Origin: Bacteroidales bacterium UBA5371
GTDB lineage: Bacteria > Bacteroidota > Bacteroidia > Bacteroidales > P3
DNA: 64,000 nucleotides
Assembly (NCBI GenBank): GCA_002407855.1
Contig: DHPF01000007.1
Coordinates: 233,599 to 297,598 of the forward strand
Direction of reading: 5' to 3'
Shown: positions 7,837 to 17,102 of the stretch, piece by piece
Layout of the letters: each line of letters begins with the position of its first letter
Position numbering within the stretch: position 1 is the first letter of the stretch
Notes under the pieces: generated by a model
The model's input: only the letters and a program-made list of their open reading frames with translations
Told to the model about the DNA's origin: nothing
Databases searched by the model: none
Translations under genes and position numbers: made by a program

Positions 7837-9087
7837 ATGAAAGAAAGAAAAAACAATCTAATTTTTAGCTTATCTATTATTGGTATTCTATACTTTATTT
7901 TTGGTTTTATTACTTGGCTAAATAGTGTTTTAATCCCATTTCTAAGAGAAGCTTGTGAGCTAACAGATTCTCAGGCTTATTTAGTTACATTTGCTTTCTA
8001 TATTTCCTATTTTGTTATGGCCATTCCTTCTTCGTGGGTTTTGAAAAAAACAGGCTTTGCCAAAGGTATGGCATTAGGCTTAATTGTTATGGCTATTGGT
8101 TCTTTGGTTTTTATTCCTGCGGCAAATCAAAGGAGTTATCCTATTTTCTTAGTGGGGTTATTTCTTCAAGGAACAGGATTAGCTCTTTTGCAAACGGCAG
8201 TTAATCCTTACGTAACTATTTTAGGACCTATTGAATCGGCAGCAAAAAGAATGAGCATTATGGGTCTATTCAATAAGATTGCTGGAATGATTGGTATATT
8301 TTGGCTTTCAAAGGTTCTTTTCGCAGATATGAATGCCATCAGCCAACACATACAAACTCTTTCTGGAGATGCAAGACTAATGGAACTTAATTTACTTACT
8401 CAAAGAATTATTCCTCCTTATATTTGGATTTCTATTGGATTAGTTTTGCTTGCAGTTATGGTTCTTTTAGCTAAATTGCCTGAGGTAGAGAACAAAGAAG
8501 ATAATGATAATACTAAATCGGAAAGAAATATTTTTAGTTTTACTTATCTTTGGCTTGGAGTTTTAGCTTTATTCCTTTATGTAGGAGTTGAAGTTATTGC
8601 CATAGATACTTTAGGGCTTTATGCAGAAAGTCAAGGGATTTCAAAAAATATTGCTCCAATGTTGGGAACTTTTAGTTTGATTGCTTTAACCTGTGGTTAT
8701 ATATTGGGGATTATTCTTGTTCCTAAATATATTTCTCAAAGCAAAGCACTAACAATTTGTGCTGCCTTAGGATTGGGTTTTGCTACTTTGGCAATTACAA
8801 CTTACGGAGTGGTGTCAATAGTGTTTATTGTGCTTCTAAGCTTTGCCCATGCACTAATGTGGCCAGGCATTTGGCCTCTTGCAATAGATAAACTCGGAAA
8901 ACATACTGCTTTTGCTTCGGCTCTTTTAATTATGGCAATTGCAGGAGGAGCTGTTATGCCTTTAATTTATGGAGGATGGGCAACAGCAATTGACAATAGG
9001 CAAATTCCTTATTTAATTCTTATACCTTCTTATTTGTATATTGCTTATTATTCAATTAAAGGACATAAGATAGGTAAGAAAATTTAA
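7837..9087 (+). CDS. MFS sugar permease, FucP/GluP/NagP family
   Basis: 416 residues from ATG 7837, selected by the promoter at 7805-7812. Twelve membrane helices. FGFITWLNSVLIPFLREAC and LQTAVNPYVTILGP are characteristic of the glucose/galactose (GluP, TIGR01272) and N-acetylglucosamine (NagP) permeases of the FucP group, proton symporters in the inner membrane. Being divergent from a hexosaminidase-like GH3 gene favours an amino sugar or its disaccharide as substrate, but substrate cannot be read from sequence. clpX follows after 22 bp and may be partly co-transcribed. Confidence 0.88.
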   Translation: MKERKNNLIFSLSIIGILYFIFGFITWLNSVLIPFLREACELTDSQAYLVTFAFYISYFVMAIPSSWVLKKTGFAKGMALGLIVMAIGSLVFIPAANQRSYPIFLVGLFLQGTGLALLQTAVNPYVTILGPIESAAKRMSIMGLFNKIAGMIGIFWLSKVLFADMNAISQHIQTLSGDARLMELNLLTQRIIPPYIWISIGLVLLAVMVLLAKLPEVENKEDNDNTKSERNIFSFTYLWLGVLALFLYVGVEVIAIDTLGLYAESQGISKNIAPMLGTFSLIALTCGYILGIILVPKYISQSKALTICAALGLGFATLAITTYGVVSIVFIVLLSFAHALMWPGIWPLAIDKLGKHTAFASALLIMAIAGGAVMPLIYGGWATAIDNRQIPYLILIPSYLYIAYYSIKGHKIGKKI

Positions 9088-9109
9088 CAATGAAATACAT
9101 TATTTAATA

Positions 9110-10357
9110 ATGACTAAGGAGAAGAACAATTGTTCATTTTGTGGAAAGAATGAAAAGGAAGTTAATTTTATGGTATTTGGATATGGCACAAATATATGTG
9201 AAAGCTGTATTGACAAAGTATATGAAATGAAGCTTGAAGATAAAAGAATTAAAGACTCTCAGTTTCTTAAACGACTTGAAATAAGTCGCCCAAAGGAGAT
9301 AAAAGAATATCTTGACCAATATGTTATAGGACAAAATGAGGCAAAGAAAGTTCTTTCGGTGGCGGTTTATAACCATTATAAGAGATTAAACTACGATTAT
9401 GATAATAAGAGAAATGCTCATTCAGACAATATTGAAATAGATAAGTCTAATATTATCATTGTTGGTGAAACTGGAACAGGGAAAACTCTATTGGCAAGAA
9501 CCATAGCCAAAATGCTAAACGTTCCTTTTGCAATTGCAGATGCAACTGTTTTGACAGAAGCGGGTTATGTTGGAGAAGATGTTGAGACAATCATTACTCG
9601 TCTTTTACAAGTAGCCGACTATAATGTTGATAAAGCAGAAAGAGGCATTGTATTTATTGATGAGATTGATAAGATTGCAAGAAAAAGTGATAATCCTTCC
9701 ATCACAAGAGATGTTAGCGGAGAGGGTGTTCAGCAAGCCCTTCTAAAACTTTTGGAAGGAAGCATTGTTAATGTTCCACCACAAGGAGGAAGAAAACATC
9801 CCGAACAAAAACTAATCCCAGTAAACACAAAAAACATACTATTTATTTCAGCAGGTGCATTTAATAATATAGATAAGATTATTGCAAGACGCCTTAAATC
9901 AAACGCTATTGGCTATGCCGAAGCAAACAAACGGGAAGAAATTGATAGGAATAATATTTTGCAATACATACAACCACAAGATATAAAAACCTTTGGGCTA
10001 ATTCCCGAATTGGTAGGGCGATTTCCTGTACTAACTCACTTAGACCCTCTGGGAAAAGACGCCTTAAAAAGAATACTGACAGAACCTAAGAATGCAATAG
10101 TAAAGCAATATAAGAAACTCTTTGAAATAGATGATGTAAGACTTAAATTTAATGATGATGCACTTGACTATTTTGTTGAGAAAGCAATTGAATATAAACT
10201 TGGGGCAAGAGGATTAAGAGGTATGATAGAAACTGTTATGACAGATATAATGTATGAAACTCCCGAGACCAACAAAAAAGATATAATCATAACAAAAAAG
10301 ATTGCTTCAGAAGAATTTGAGAAATTTGGAAACAAGTTCAGTAATTCAGAAAAATAG
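9110..10357 (+). CDS. clpX: ATP-dependent Clp protease ATP-binding subunit ClpX
   Basis: 415 residues. N-terminal zinc-binding domain with Cys8, Cys11, Cys30 and Cys33, then the AAA+ module: IIVGETGTGKTLLARTIA (Walker A), GYVGED pore loop, GIVFIDEIDKIA (Walker B) and the C-terminal RLKSNAIGYA and GARGLRG (sensor 2) regions. It unfolds tagged proteins and feeds them to ClpP. clpP and tig, frequent neighbours, are not here; instead it follows a sugar permease and precedes a DUF4294 gene. Confidence 0.97.
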   Translation: MTKEKNNCSFCGKNEKEVNFMVFGYGTNICESCIDKVYEMKLEDKRIKDSQFLKRLEISRPKEIKEYLDQYVIGQNEAKKVLSVAVYNHYKRLNYDYDNKRNAHSDNIEIDKSNIIIVGETGTGKTLLARTIAKMLNVPFAIADATVLTEAGYVGEDVETIITRLLQVADYNVDKAERGIVFIDEIDKIARKSDNPSITRDVSGEGVQQALLKLLEGSIVNVPPQGGRKHPEQKLIPVNTKNILFISAGAFNNIDKIIARRLKSNAIGYAEANKREEIDRNNILQYIQPQDIKTFGLIPELVGRFPVLTHLDPLGKDALKRILTEPKNAIVKQYKKLFEIDDVRLKFNDDALDYFVEKAIEYKLGARGLRGMIETVMTDIMYETPETNKKDIIITKKIASEEFEKFGNKFSNSEK

Positions 10358-10359
10358 GT

Positions 10360-10376
10360 TTGGCATAATTATTGTT
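10360..10376 (+). promoter_or_regulatory. Weak sigma-54-like site upstream of the DUF4294 gene
   Basis: TTGGCATAATTATTGTT has the -24 TTGGCA and correct spacing, but the -12 element is TTGT rather than TTGC. It is 37 bp upstream of the ATG at 10413, directly after the clpX stop codon. The -12 mismatch makes it doubtful. Confidence 0.25.
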
Positions 10377-10412
10377 AAGATGTTCAATGATAAAATTTAA
10401 AAGACATAAACT

Positions 10413-11003
10413 ATGAAAAAACTTGGCTTAATAATATTATTGTTTGCAATGCCTCTAATTGCAAGTGCACAATTTCCTTCTTCCAATAGAATAGTTACTT
10501 TTGCAACAATTCTTAATGGAGATACTATTCCAATGAGTTATATTAAGGAAGTTACCATCGAAGGCTTTATTGCTCCACTTACAGCCGCAGAACAACAAAA
10601 ATATGCTAAACTTATACGCAACGTAAAGAAGACTTATCCTTATGCCAAGCAAGCAGGGAAATTGCTTGAATCATATAACTTAGCCATGAAAGATATGGAC
10701 AAAAAATCACAGAAGAAACTTATGAAGCAAGCCGAAGATGAAATAGAAAGAAGGTTTGGAACAGAGATAAAAAAACTATCCAGAAGCCAAGGTACAGTTT
10801 TAATAAGACTAATTGATAGAGAAACCGGTAGCGACTCTTATTCTTTGGTTAAAGAACTAAGAGGTAGTTTCAGAGCCTTTTTCTATCAATCCATCGGGAA
10901 ACTCTTTGGTTATAACCTACGTTCAAAATACAATCCACAAGCAAACGAAGAAGATAGGATAATAGAAAAAATCATCTACGGCATAGAAACTAATCGTATC
11001 TAA
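10413..11003 (+). CDS. DUF4294 family secreted protein
   Basis: 196 residues with a signal peptide (MKKLGLIILLFAMPLIASAQ). The body matches the Bacteroidota-specific DUF4294 family: ILNGDTIPMSYIKEV, KYAKLIRNVKKTYPYAK, RFGTEIKKLSRSQGTVLIRLIDRETG and FWQ-like FFYQSIGKLFG. It is predominantly helical and basic in the second half and is expected in the periplasm. No biochemical function is established. Three bases separate it from the NlpC/P60 gene, so the two are co-translated from one mRNA. Confidence 0.8.
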   Translation: MKKLGLIILLFAMPLIASAQFPSSNRIVTFATILNGDTIPMSYIKEVTIEGFIAPLTAAEQQKYAKLIRNVKKTYPYAKQAGKLLESYNLAMKDMDKKSQKKLMKQAEDEIERRFGTEIKKLSRSQGTVLIRLIDRETGSDSYSLVKELRGSFRAFFYQSIGKLFGYNLRSKYNPQANEEDRIIEKIIYGIETNRI

Positions 11004-11006
11004 GAA

Positions 11007-11789
11007 ATGGAATATGGATTTTGTCATCTTGGAATTATTCCTCTAAGAAAAGAAAGTAAAGAACAATCAGAACAAGTTAGCCAACTCTTGTTTGGAGATA
11101 GTTTCATTGTTTTGGATAAAAATGATAATTGGCTTTTGATTGAGAATTTTGATGATAAATATATTGGTTGGGTTGATAAAAAGCAAGTAATAGGACTAAA
11201 CCAATCAGAATTTGAAACCTATACCCAAGCCTCTAAACAATTCGTCAGAGAAGCCATTGCCTATGTTTTTCAAACCAATACCATAACCAAAGAGAAGATT
11301 ATCTACCCTATATACTTAGGTTCACAAATAGTTTCTGCAAAATTCCAATTAAATAATATTCTTTTTGAAATATCTCAAAGCTCTTTAACACAAAATATCG
11401 TTACAAGCTCACTTCATCTTATTACAATAGCCTTAAAATATCTCTCTACTGCATATCTTTGGGGAGGGAAAAGCCTTTTTGGAATAGATTGTTCAGCTCT
11501 AACACAGATGTGCTACAAACAAATTGGCGTAAACCTACTTAGAGATGCCTCACAGCAAATAACACAAGGCGAACAGGTTAAAGACATAGCCTCAGCCCAA
11601 AAAGCCGACCTTTGTTTCTTTACTAATGACCAAGGAAAGGTTGTTCACGTTGGAATATATATGGGTAATGGAGAAATAATTCATTCTTCGGGGCAGGTAA
11701 GAATAGATAAGATTGACCAAAAAGGGATATTCCGCCAAGACACTCAAACATATTCACATTCCCTTTACATGATAAAACGTATTTTGTAG
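11007..11789 (+). CDS. NlpC/P60 (C40) cysteine peptidase with N-terminal SH3-like region
   Basis: 260 residues. Residues about 1-130 form SH3b-like modules (FGDSFIVLDKNDNWLLIENFDD...GWVDKKQV). The catalytic domain starts near residue 140: YLWGGKSLFGIDCSALTQ with the nucleophile Cys, VVHVGIYMGNG with the His, and IIHSSG. This layout resembles YkfC-type gamma-D-glutamyl-diamino-acid endopeptidases that trim muropeptides. There is no signal peptide, which fits a cytoplasmic recycling role rather than wall cleavage. Its stop codon lies in the first unit of array C. Confidence 0.85.
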   Translation: MEYGFCHLGIIPLRKESKEQSEQVSQLLFGDSFIVLDKNDNWLLIENFDDKYIGWVDKKQVIGLNQSEFETYTQASKQFVREAIAYVFQTNTITKEKIIYPIYLGSQIVSAKFQLNNILFEISQSSLTQNIVTSSLHLITIALKYLSTAYLWGGKSLFGIDCSALTQMCYKQIGVNLLRDASQQITQGEQVKDIASAQKADLCFFTNDQGKVVHVGIYMGNGEIIHSSGQVRIDKIDQKGIFRQDTQTYSHSLYMIKRIL

Positions 11790-11881
11790 ATTCTAATTTC
11801 TCTTCTCATTATTTTAATTTACTGAATCTTGATTCTAATCTACTGAATCTTGATTCTAATTTTTTCTTTCTTGATTTTATT
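11777..11881. repeat. 21-bp-period intergenic array C (5 units)
   Basis: Units start at 11777, 11798, 11819, 11840 and 11861. The central two are nearly identical and carry CTGAATCTTGATTCTAAT; outer units are diverged but share GATTCTAAT or ATTTTAAT at the same phase. The first unit contains the stop codon of the NlpC/P60 gene (TAG 11787-11789). The remaining 96 bp to the convergent gene at 11978 are AT-rich with no recognised feature. Confidence 0.85.
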
Positions 11882-11977
11882 TTTCCTCAACTCTTTAAAA
11901 AAAATTGGTGGATTATTTCTTTTACTCTATTTTTAAATTCAAAGCCAAGAAGTAAAAGAAAAGGAATATAGAAAAGA

Positions 11978-14020
11978 TTACTTAATGCTGTTTGGTTTAA
12001 ATCTTCTTTGATTGAATAGCCAATAGAGTTGAAAGCCTATCTCTTGCTTTTTATTGTTATTAATCATATCGTTGCCAGAGTGAATGGTGGTTTTGTTTGT
12101 ATAGAATGTTATGCTGTAACGAGCGGTTAAATAAATATCTCTTGTAAAATTGTATCGTAAAATTATGTAAGAACGAATCCCTTTGTCGTAAAGCTGAGAG
12201 GAGGAATAGGTAAGCGGGAGAGAATATTCATAAATATAAAAAGCATTATCGTAATTATCGGTATTAAATACGGCAAAACGAAGATTTGCACTTAAAGGAA
12301 ATTTTTGAGGATTTAATATAAAGTCAAAAGAAGCAAAGGTTCCATTATTCTTTTCGGAAGGAAAACTAAGTGTTTGAGAGTAGCCAAAGCGTATTTTTAG
12401 CATTAACCAATCTTTTATAGACAAGCTATGGCGTAATTGTATTTGTTGGAGGGTATTGTCTTCGGGATAGGTTTGGTTATTGGTGTGTCTGTAATTGGAA
12501 GGACGGTTATTGTTCTTGTAAAGAAGGGTTATTTGATTGGAGGTGTTGGGGTTATAATTTAGTTCACCTTTAAATTTATAGCCGCTTATAGATTGGTTGG
12601 CTCTATATGTTTCATCGGGAAAGTTGAAATAGTCGGCTGCAATAAAGAAATTAAGATATTTGTTTATCAGCATTGAAAAAGCTGTGTATATCCCTCTTTC
12701 ATTAGCATTTCTTGACTGCACTCCAATGGCAGAGGAATAGTAGTTTTGAAATTGATTTTGATAGTTGCGGTAATTAATTGTAAAATTAGTTTTGTAACCT
12801 AAGTTTATGTCCATTCCAACTAATCCTGCATAGCCTTTATTCTTACTCATAGCAATTTCGGAAAAGAGTCTGAATCTTCTAAACAAAGGCACTGAAAAGT
12901 TGGTACTATATATATTATTGTCATTGCCTTCAAAATAGTATTGCATATAGGATTGGTTACGATGAGTTATTGGGTATTTGTATTGATAGCGAAATACGGT
13001 TGTACCTATTTCTATACCTTTTCTTTTCCAATTTATATGTGTTCCATAAAATAACTCTTGATTGCTGTCTTTTTTGCTTAACTCACTTAGGGTTCTGTGC
13101 TGTCCGGTTTCAAGTATGCTTCCGGAGTAGTCAATATTATTATAGGAACCAAAAAGAAAGATAGAGAAATCTTTAAGTTTTATTTTTGTTGCCAAGCCTC
13201 TCATATAATTATACTCTGTTATGGAGCGATTGGGTTTAATGCCTGTATAATTCTTTTTGCTTTTGGCATCAGAGGAAAAGTATCCAAAGTTGAGGTTTTG
13301 ATTTATTGCTAATCCTTCTCCGAAGCCCAAACGATAATCCCCTATTGTTATTTGTTCAAAAACAGAAATATCTTTTATGGTTGCTTGCATTGAAAGATAG
13401 TCGTATCCATAAGGTTGATTTTTTGTAAAAAATGGTTCTCCTGCATCGTTATCGGCAACAAGAGAAAAGGAAATCCTATCATAGTAATTGAAGTTATATC
13501 TGAGGTTGGTTGAAAAGTTATTCCCAACAAAGCCTTTACCCTCTTCTTCTATTAGGTATCCTTTTGCTTTTTCGAGAACTTGCTTGTATTGAAGTCTTAT
13601 GTCATGAATGGATTTGGAAAAGATAGAATCAAATCTTAATGATGCTTTCCATTTTATTGGAGCAATATAAATATATGGTAAGATTTGTTGTAGGGTTTGC
13701 TCAGAAAAGCCATTGATAAGAGGGATTTCATAGATGCTTAAAAGAGGATGAGTTTCTTTGATGTATCGTTTAAGGGAAAGAATTTGAAACTCATCTAAAC
13801 CAATTAGACGAAGGGTATTTTCATCTGCCGAATTAATATTTATAGGATTTAGGCTTAGATAATATAAATCCTCTATTAAAGTTTGCTTTTCTCTTTCCGA
13901 TATTTCGCTTTCTTCAATAGAGGATACTTGTTGGTTAGATTGAATATCTACTTGTGAAAATAGTGTAGTGCAAGAAGAGAATAGTATTATGAATAATAAT
14001 ATCTCTTTTCCTGCTCTCAT
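11978..14020 (-). CDS. Outer-membrane beta-barrel protein with N-terminal helix-hairpin-helix motifs
   Basis: 680 residues with a signal peptide (ending near FSQ). Residues about 59-120 hold two ComEA-like helix-hairpin-helix segments: LNPININSADENTLRLIGLD and a second around SIYEIPLINGFSEQTLQQI. The rest is rich in alternating aromatic/polar strands (for example NLRYNFNYYDRISFSLVADND) typical of a large beta-barrel, ending in WLFNQRRFKPNSIK. This arrangement is a Bacteroidota family without assigned function. HhH motifs usually bind DNA, so DNA contact at the outer membrane is an inference. It follows nrdJ by 15 bp, so the two are probably co-transcribed. Confidence 0.8.
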   Translation of the reverse strand: MRAGKEILLFIILFSSCTTLFSQVDIQSNQQVSSIEESEISEREKQTLIEDLYYLSLNPININSADENTLRLIGLDEFQILSLKRYIKETHPLLSIYEIPLINGFSEQTLQQILPYIYIAPIKWKASLRFDSIFSKSIHDIRLQYKQVLEKAKGYLIEEEGKGFVGNNFSTNLRYNFNYYDRISFSLVADNDAGEPFFTKNQPYGYDYLSMQATIKDISVFEQITIGDYRLGFGEGLAINQNLNFGYFSSDAKSKKNYTGIKPNRSITEYNYMRGLATKIKLKDFSIFLFGSYNNIDYSGSILETGQHRTLSELSKKDSNQELFYGTHINWKRKGIEIGTTVFRYQYKYPITHRNQSYMQYYFEGNDNNIYSTNFSVPLFRRFRLFSEIAMSKNKGYAGLVGMDINLGYKTNFTINYRNYQNQFQNYYSSAIGVQSRNANERGIYTAFSMLINKYLNFFIAADYFNFPDETYRANQSISGYKFKGELNYNPNTSNQITLLYKNNNRPSNYRHTNNQTYPEDNTLQQIQLRHSLSIKDWLMLKIRFGYSQTLSFPSEKNNGTFASFDFILNPQKFPLSANLRFAVFNTDNYDNAFYIYEYSLPLTYSSSQLYDKGIRSYIILRYNFTRDIYLTARYSITFYTNKTTIHSGNDMINNNKKQEIGFQLYWLFNQRRFKPNSIK

Positions 14021-14035
14021 GTTCTTGGTTATATG

Positions 14036-16729
14036 TTAGCTACATTTACTCCAACCACATGATGAGCAATTCTTACATCCACCTGAAAATATTATGGTTT
14101 CTTGTCCGCAAGAAGGGCAGGTTTCTCCTTGTGCTTTGGTGCCGTCTTGTATGTATTTCTTTAAGGCTCTTGCTACTCCGTTTTTCCAAGTGTTGATGGT
14201 GTCGGTGTCTAAGGTGAGTTTGGAGACTAAGTCTATTACATTATTTAATGGCATTCCGTGACGCAAAATTCCCGAAATAAGTTTGGCGTAGTTCCAATAC
14301 TCTTTGTTGAATAGGCGAGAAAGTCCTGAAATAATAATTTCGTAACCATCTTTATCCAAACAAACAAAGTCGTATCTTGATTTTGCATCGGCTTTTTCCT
14401 TTACCTTTACAACCCAACCCTTTGTTACACTCTCAGGAAGGAAGAACCTATCAGCTTTACCAGTAAATATTTCGTATGGACGCCCTTCATAAATACCTAC
14501 AACCGCTACCCATTTCTCTTTGTCATTTTGAAAACGAATTACGTCTGCTTCAAGTCGCTTTGGTCGCTTTGGAGCTTGTGTTTCTGTAAATATTAATTCT
14601 TTTTGAGCGTTGTTTGAAACCAACACTCCCTCTCTTGAACCTTCTCTATATATTGTCATTCCCTTGCAACCGCTTTCCCATGCTGTTTGATATATCTTGC
14701 TAACAATTTCTTCGGAAGTTTCTTTTGGAATATTTACTGTTACACTTATTGAATGATCAACCCATTTCTGTACAGCTCCTTGCATTTTAACTTTCTGCAC
14801 CCAATCAATATCGTTAGCAGTTGCTTTATAATAAGGAGATTTTGTTATAAGAGCATCTAATTGTTCTTGTGTATAGTGTTGTTTTATTTCTTTGACATCG
14901 TATCCATTTACTTCTGCCCAAGTTGCAAATTTATGGTGAAGCACATTATATTCTTCCCATTGTTGTCCTTCTTGATCAACAAAGGTTGTATTATCTGTTT
15001 TATCGTTGTGATTAACCTTTCGCCTTCTCTTATAGGCAACTTGGAAAGCTGGTTCTATTCCTGATGAGGTTTGAGTGCAAATGCTTACACTTCCTGTTGG
15101 AGCAATGGTTAATAGGGCTATGTTTCTTCTTCCATTTTTAACCATATCAGAATAAAGCTCTGGATTTACTTCTTTTATTCTATTAATTAATGGGTTCTTT
15201 TCTTCTAACTTTGCATCATATATAGGGAAAGAGCCTCTTTCCTTTGCCATTTCAACACTTGAAGCATAGGCTGAACAAGCTAATTCTTGTTGAACCTTTG
15301 TTGCAAACTCTGTTGCTTGGTCTGTTCCATAACGAAGTCCAAGTGCTGCCAACATATCTCCTTCTGCTGTTATGCCAAAGCCTGTTCTTCTGCCTTCCAT
15401 GCATTTTAGCTTAATGTTTAACCAAAGATTCTTTTCTACTCGTTTGATTTCTTCTTCTTCCGGATCTCTTTCTATCTTTTTTAATACTTTTTCTATCTTT
15501 TCAAGTTCCAAATCAATCAAATCGTCCATCATTCTTTGTCCCTTACGAACATGCGTTTTAAACAATTCAAAGTTAAACTTAGCTTTTTCAGTAAATGGAT
15601 TTTCAACATAAGAATAAAGATTAATTGCTAATAATCTGCAACTATCATAAGGACAAAGAGGAATTTCACCACAAGGATTGGTTGAAACAGTTTTAAATCC
15701 AAAATTATCATAACAATCGGGCACAGACTCTTTTATTATTGTATCCCAAAACAAAACACCAGGCTCGGCACTCTGCCAAGCATTATGAATTATCTTATTC
15801 CATAAGGCTCTTGCATCAACCTCTTTTACTACTTTTGGATTAGAACTACTTATTGGGAATTGCTGTTTATAGGGTTTTCCACTTGCAACACAACGCATAA
15901 ACTCATCATCAATCTTAACCGAAACATTTGCTCCTGTTATCTTACCCTGCTCCATTTTAGCATCAATAAAATCCTCAACATCTGGATGCTTCACAGAGAT
16001 AGAAAGCATTAATGCACCACGACGCCCCCCTTGTGCAACCTCACGTGTTGTGTTGGAGTAACGTTCCATAAAGGGAACAATTCCTGTTGAAGTAAGGGCA
16101 GAATTCTTAACAGCAGATGATTTAGGACGAATATGAGAAAGGTCGTGTCCAACTCCTCCTCTACGTTTCATTAGTTGTACTTGTTCTTCATCAATCTTTA
16201 AAATCCCTCCATAAGAATCCGATTCTCCTGAATTACCAATAACAAAACAATTAGAAAGAGAAACTATCTGAAAATTATTACCTATTCCACTCATTGGGCT
16301 ACCCTGAGGAATAATGTACTTAAAGTCTTTCATTAGCTCAAATATCTCTTCCTTAGACATTGGATTTGGATACTTACTTTCAATACGTGCGAACTCCGAA
16401 GCCAAACGCAAATGCATATCATTTGGGTTTAGTTCAAAGATATCTGCTCCATCACGTAGGGCATATTTATTCATCCATACATCAGCCGCTAAGGTGTCTC
16501 CATCAAAATATTCTGTTGATGATTTTAATATTTCTTCTGTTTTATATGCTTGGGGTAATGATGGTTTCATTGGTGATTCTATTTTATTTATACTTTGATT
16601 ATTAATTTCTAATTGCGACATATTTAGTTCTTGCATCTTCTTATTTCTTTGAGCAATAAACTCATCAGAAAGTACTTTTTCAGCTACTTGTGTTTGATTT
16701 TCAACAATAGAGAATAAATCTATGTTCAT
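14036..16729 (-). CDS. nrdJ: Adenosylcobalamin-dependent (class II) ribonucleotide reductase
   Basis: 897 residues. Signature segments: LSNCFVIGNSGES (redox Cys161), RRGGVGHDLSHIRP, TNPCGEIPLCPYDSCRLL with NPCGEI at about 351-356 (radical Cys353 and Glu355), LLTIAPTGSVS, and a C-terminal zinc-like cysteine cluster CPSCGQETIIFSGGCKNCSSCGWSKC. These define the B12-dependent NrdJ (TIGR02504). It makes deoxyribonucleotides independently of oxygen, which suits an anaerobic or oxygen-variable life. I saw no cobalamin riboswitch in the 373 bp upstream. Confidence 0.96.
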   Translation of the reverse strand: MNIDLFSIVENQTQVAEKVLSDEFIAQRNKKMQELNMSQLEINNQSINKIESPMKPSLPQAYKTEEILKSSTEYFDGDTLAADVWMNKYALRDGADIFELNPNDMHLRLASEFARIESKYPNPMSKEEIFELMKDFKYIIPQGSPMSGIGNNFQIVSLSNCFVIGNSGESDSYGGILKIDEEQVQLMKRRGGVGHDLSHIRPKSSAVKNSALTSTGIVPFMERYSNTTREVAQGGRRGALMLSISVKHPDVEDFIDAKMEQGKITGANVSVKIDDEFMRCVASGKPYKQQFPISSSNPKVVKEVDARALWNKIIHNAWQSAEPGVLFWDTIIKESVPDCYDNFGFKTVSTNPCGEIPLCPYDSCRLLAINLYSYVENPFTEKAKFNFELFKTHVRKGQRMMDDLIDLELEKIEKVLKKIERDPEEEEIKRVEKNLWLNIKLKCMEGRRTGFGITAEGDMLAALGLRYGTDQATEFATKVQQELACSAYASSVEMAKERGSFPIYDAKLEEKNPLINRIKEVNPELYSDMVKNGRRNIALLTIAPTGSVSICTQTSSGIEPAFQVAYKRRRKVNHNDKTDNTTFVDQEGQQWEEYNVLHHKFATWAEVNGYDVKEIKQHYTQEQLDALITKSPYYKATANDIDWVQKVKMQGAVQKWVDHSISVTVNIPKETSEEIVSKIYQTAWESGCKGMTIYREGSREGVLVSNNAQKELIFTETQAPKRPKRLEADVIRFQNDKEKWVAVVGIYEGRPYEIFTGKADRFFLPESVTKGWVVKVKEKADAKSRYDFVCLDKDGYEIIISGLSRLFNKEYWNYAKLISGILRHGMPLNNVIDLVSKLTLDTDTINTWKNGVARALKKYIQDGTKAQGETCPSCGQETIIFSGGCKNCSSCGWSKCS

Positions 16730-17102
16730 ATTACTTAAATTTTTATGTCCTGCGAAATTACAAAAACAATCCTTATCCGAAAGTTAAATATCAGACAAAA
16801 ATAATTAAGTTTTCAACATCTTAATGTTATTAAGCTGATAAGACTCTTATATTGAAAGGCTTTATCTCAACTTAATATTTTTAAGTCTAAGTTTTTGATT
16901 GAATGCTACTTTTTATTGCTAAAACATATGATGAATCCTATACTTACGTATGGAATAGTGTCAAAAAAAGGATACCGAATTACTCTCTTGGATTAAAAAA
17001 TTCGGGGATATGAGTAATTCTTTACAATGAAAAAGAAAATGAGATTTTGGCAGATGCAAAGAAAGATTTTATCTTTGCAAAATAAAACTATCAAAAAGGA
17101 TT
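16730..17102. promoter_or_regulatory. nrdJ/aminotransferase divergent intergenic region with two CTTAA-N5-TTAAG palindromes
   Basis: This 373-bp gap is the only long gap without a 21-bp array. It holds two dyads of identical form, CTTAATGTTATTAAG at 16820-16834 and CTTAATATTTTTAAG at 16871-16885, 91 and 142 bp upstream of the nrdJ ATG. They could be operator half-pairs for a dimeric regulator. A 36-codon open frame (16903-17013) is present but not supported as a gene. The aminotransferase promoter is at its right end. Confidence 0.4.
17046..17077 (+). promoter_or_regulatory. Bacteroidota promoter for the aminotransferase-galE operon
   Basis: TATCTTTG at 17070-17077 with a TTTG-like -33 element in GATTTTGGC at about 17046-17049, separated by roughly 19-20 bp. 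ATG follows at 17103. Confidence 0.6.

Noticed and set aside
16903..17013. 36-codon open frame upstream of the aminotransferase, with a further open stretch after its TGA
   Set aside because: Short, composition expected by chance in AT-rich DNA, no recognisable family; the downstream part overlaps the aminotransferase promoter.
16730..17102. Cobalamin riboswitch for nrdJ
   Set aside because: No B12-box-like GCC-ACTG segment or GC-rich structured region is visible on the nrdJ strand.
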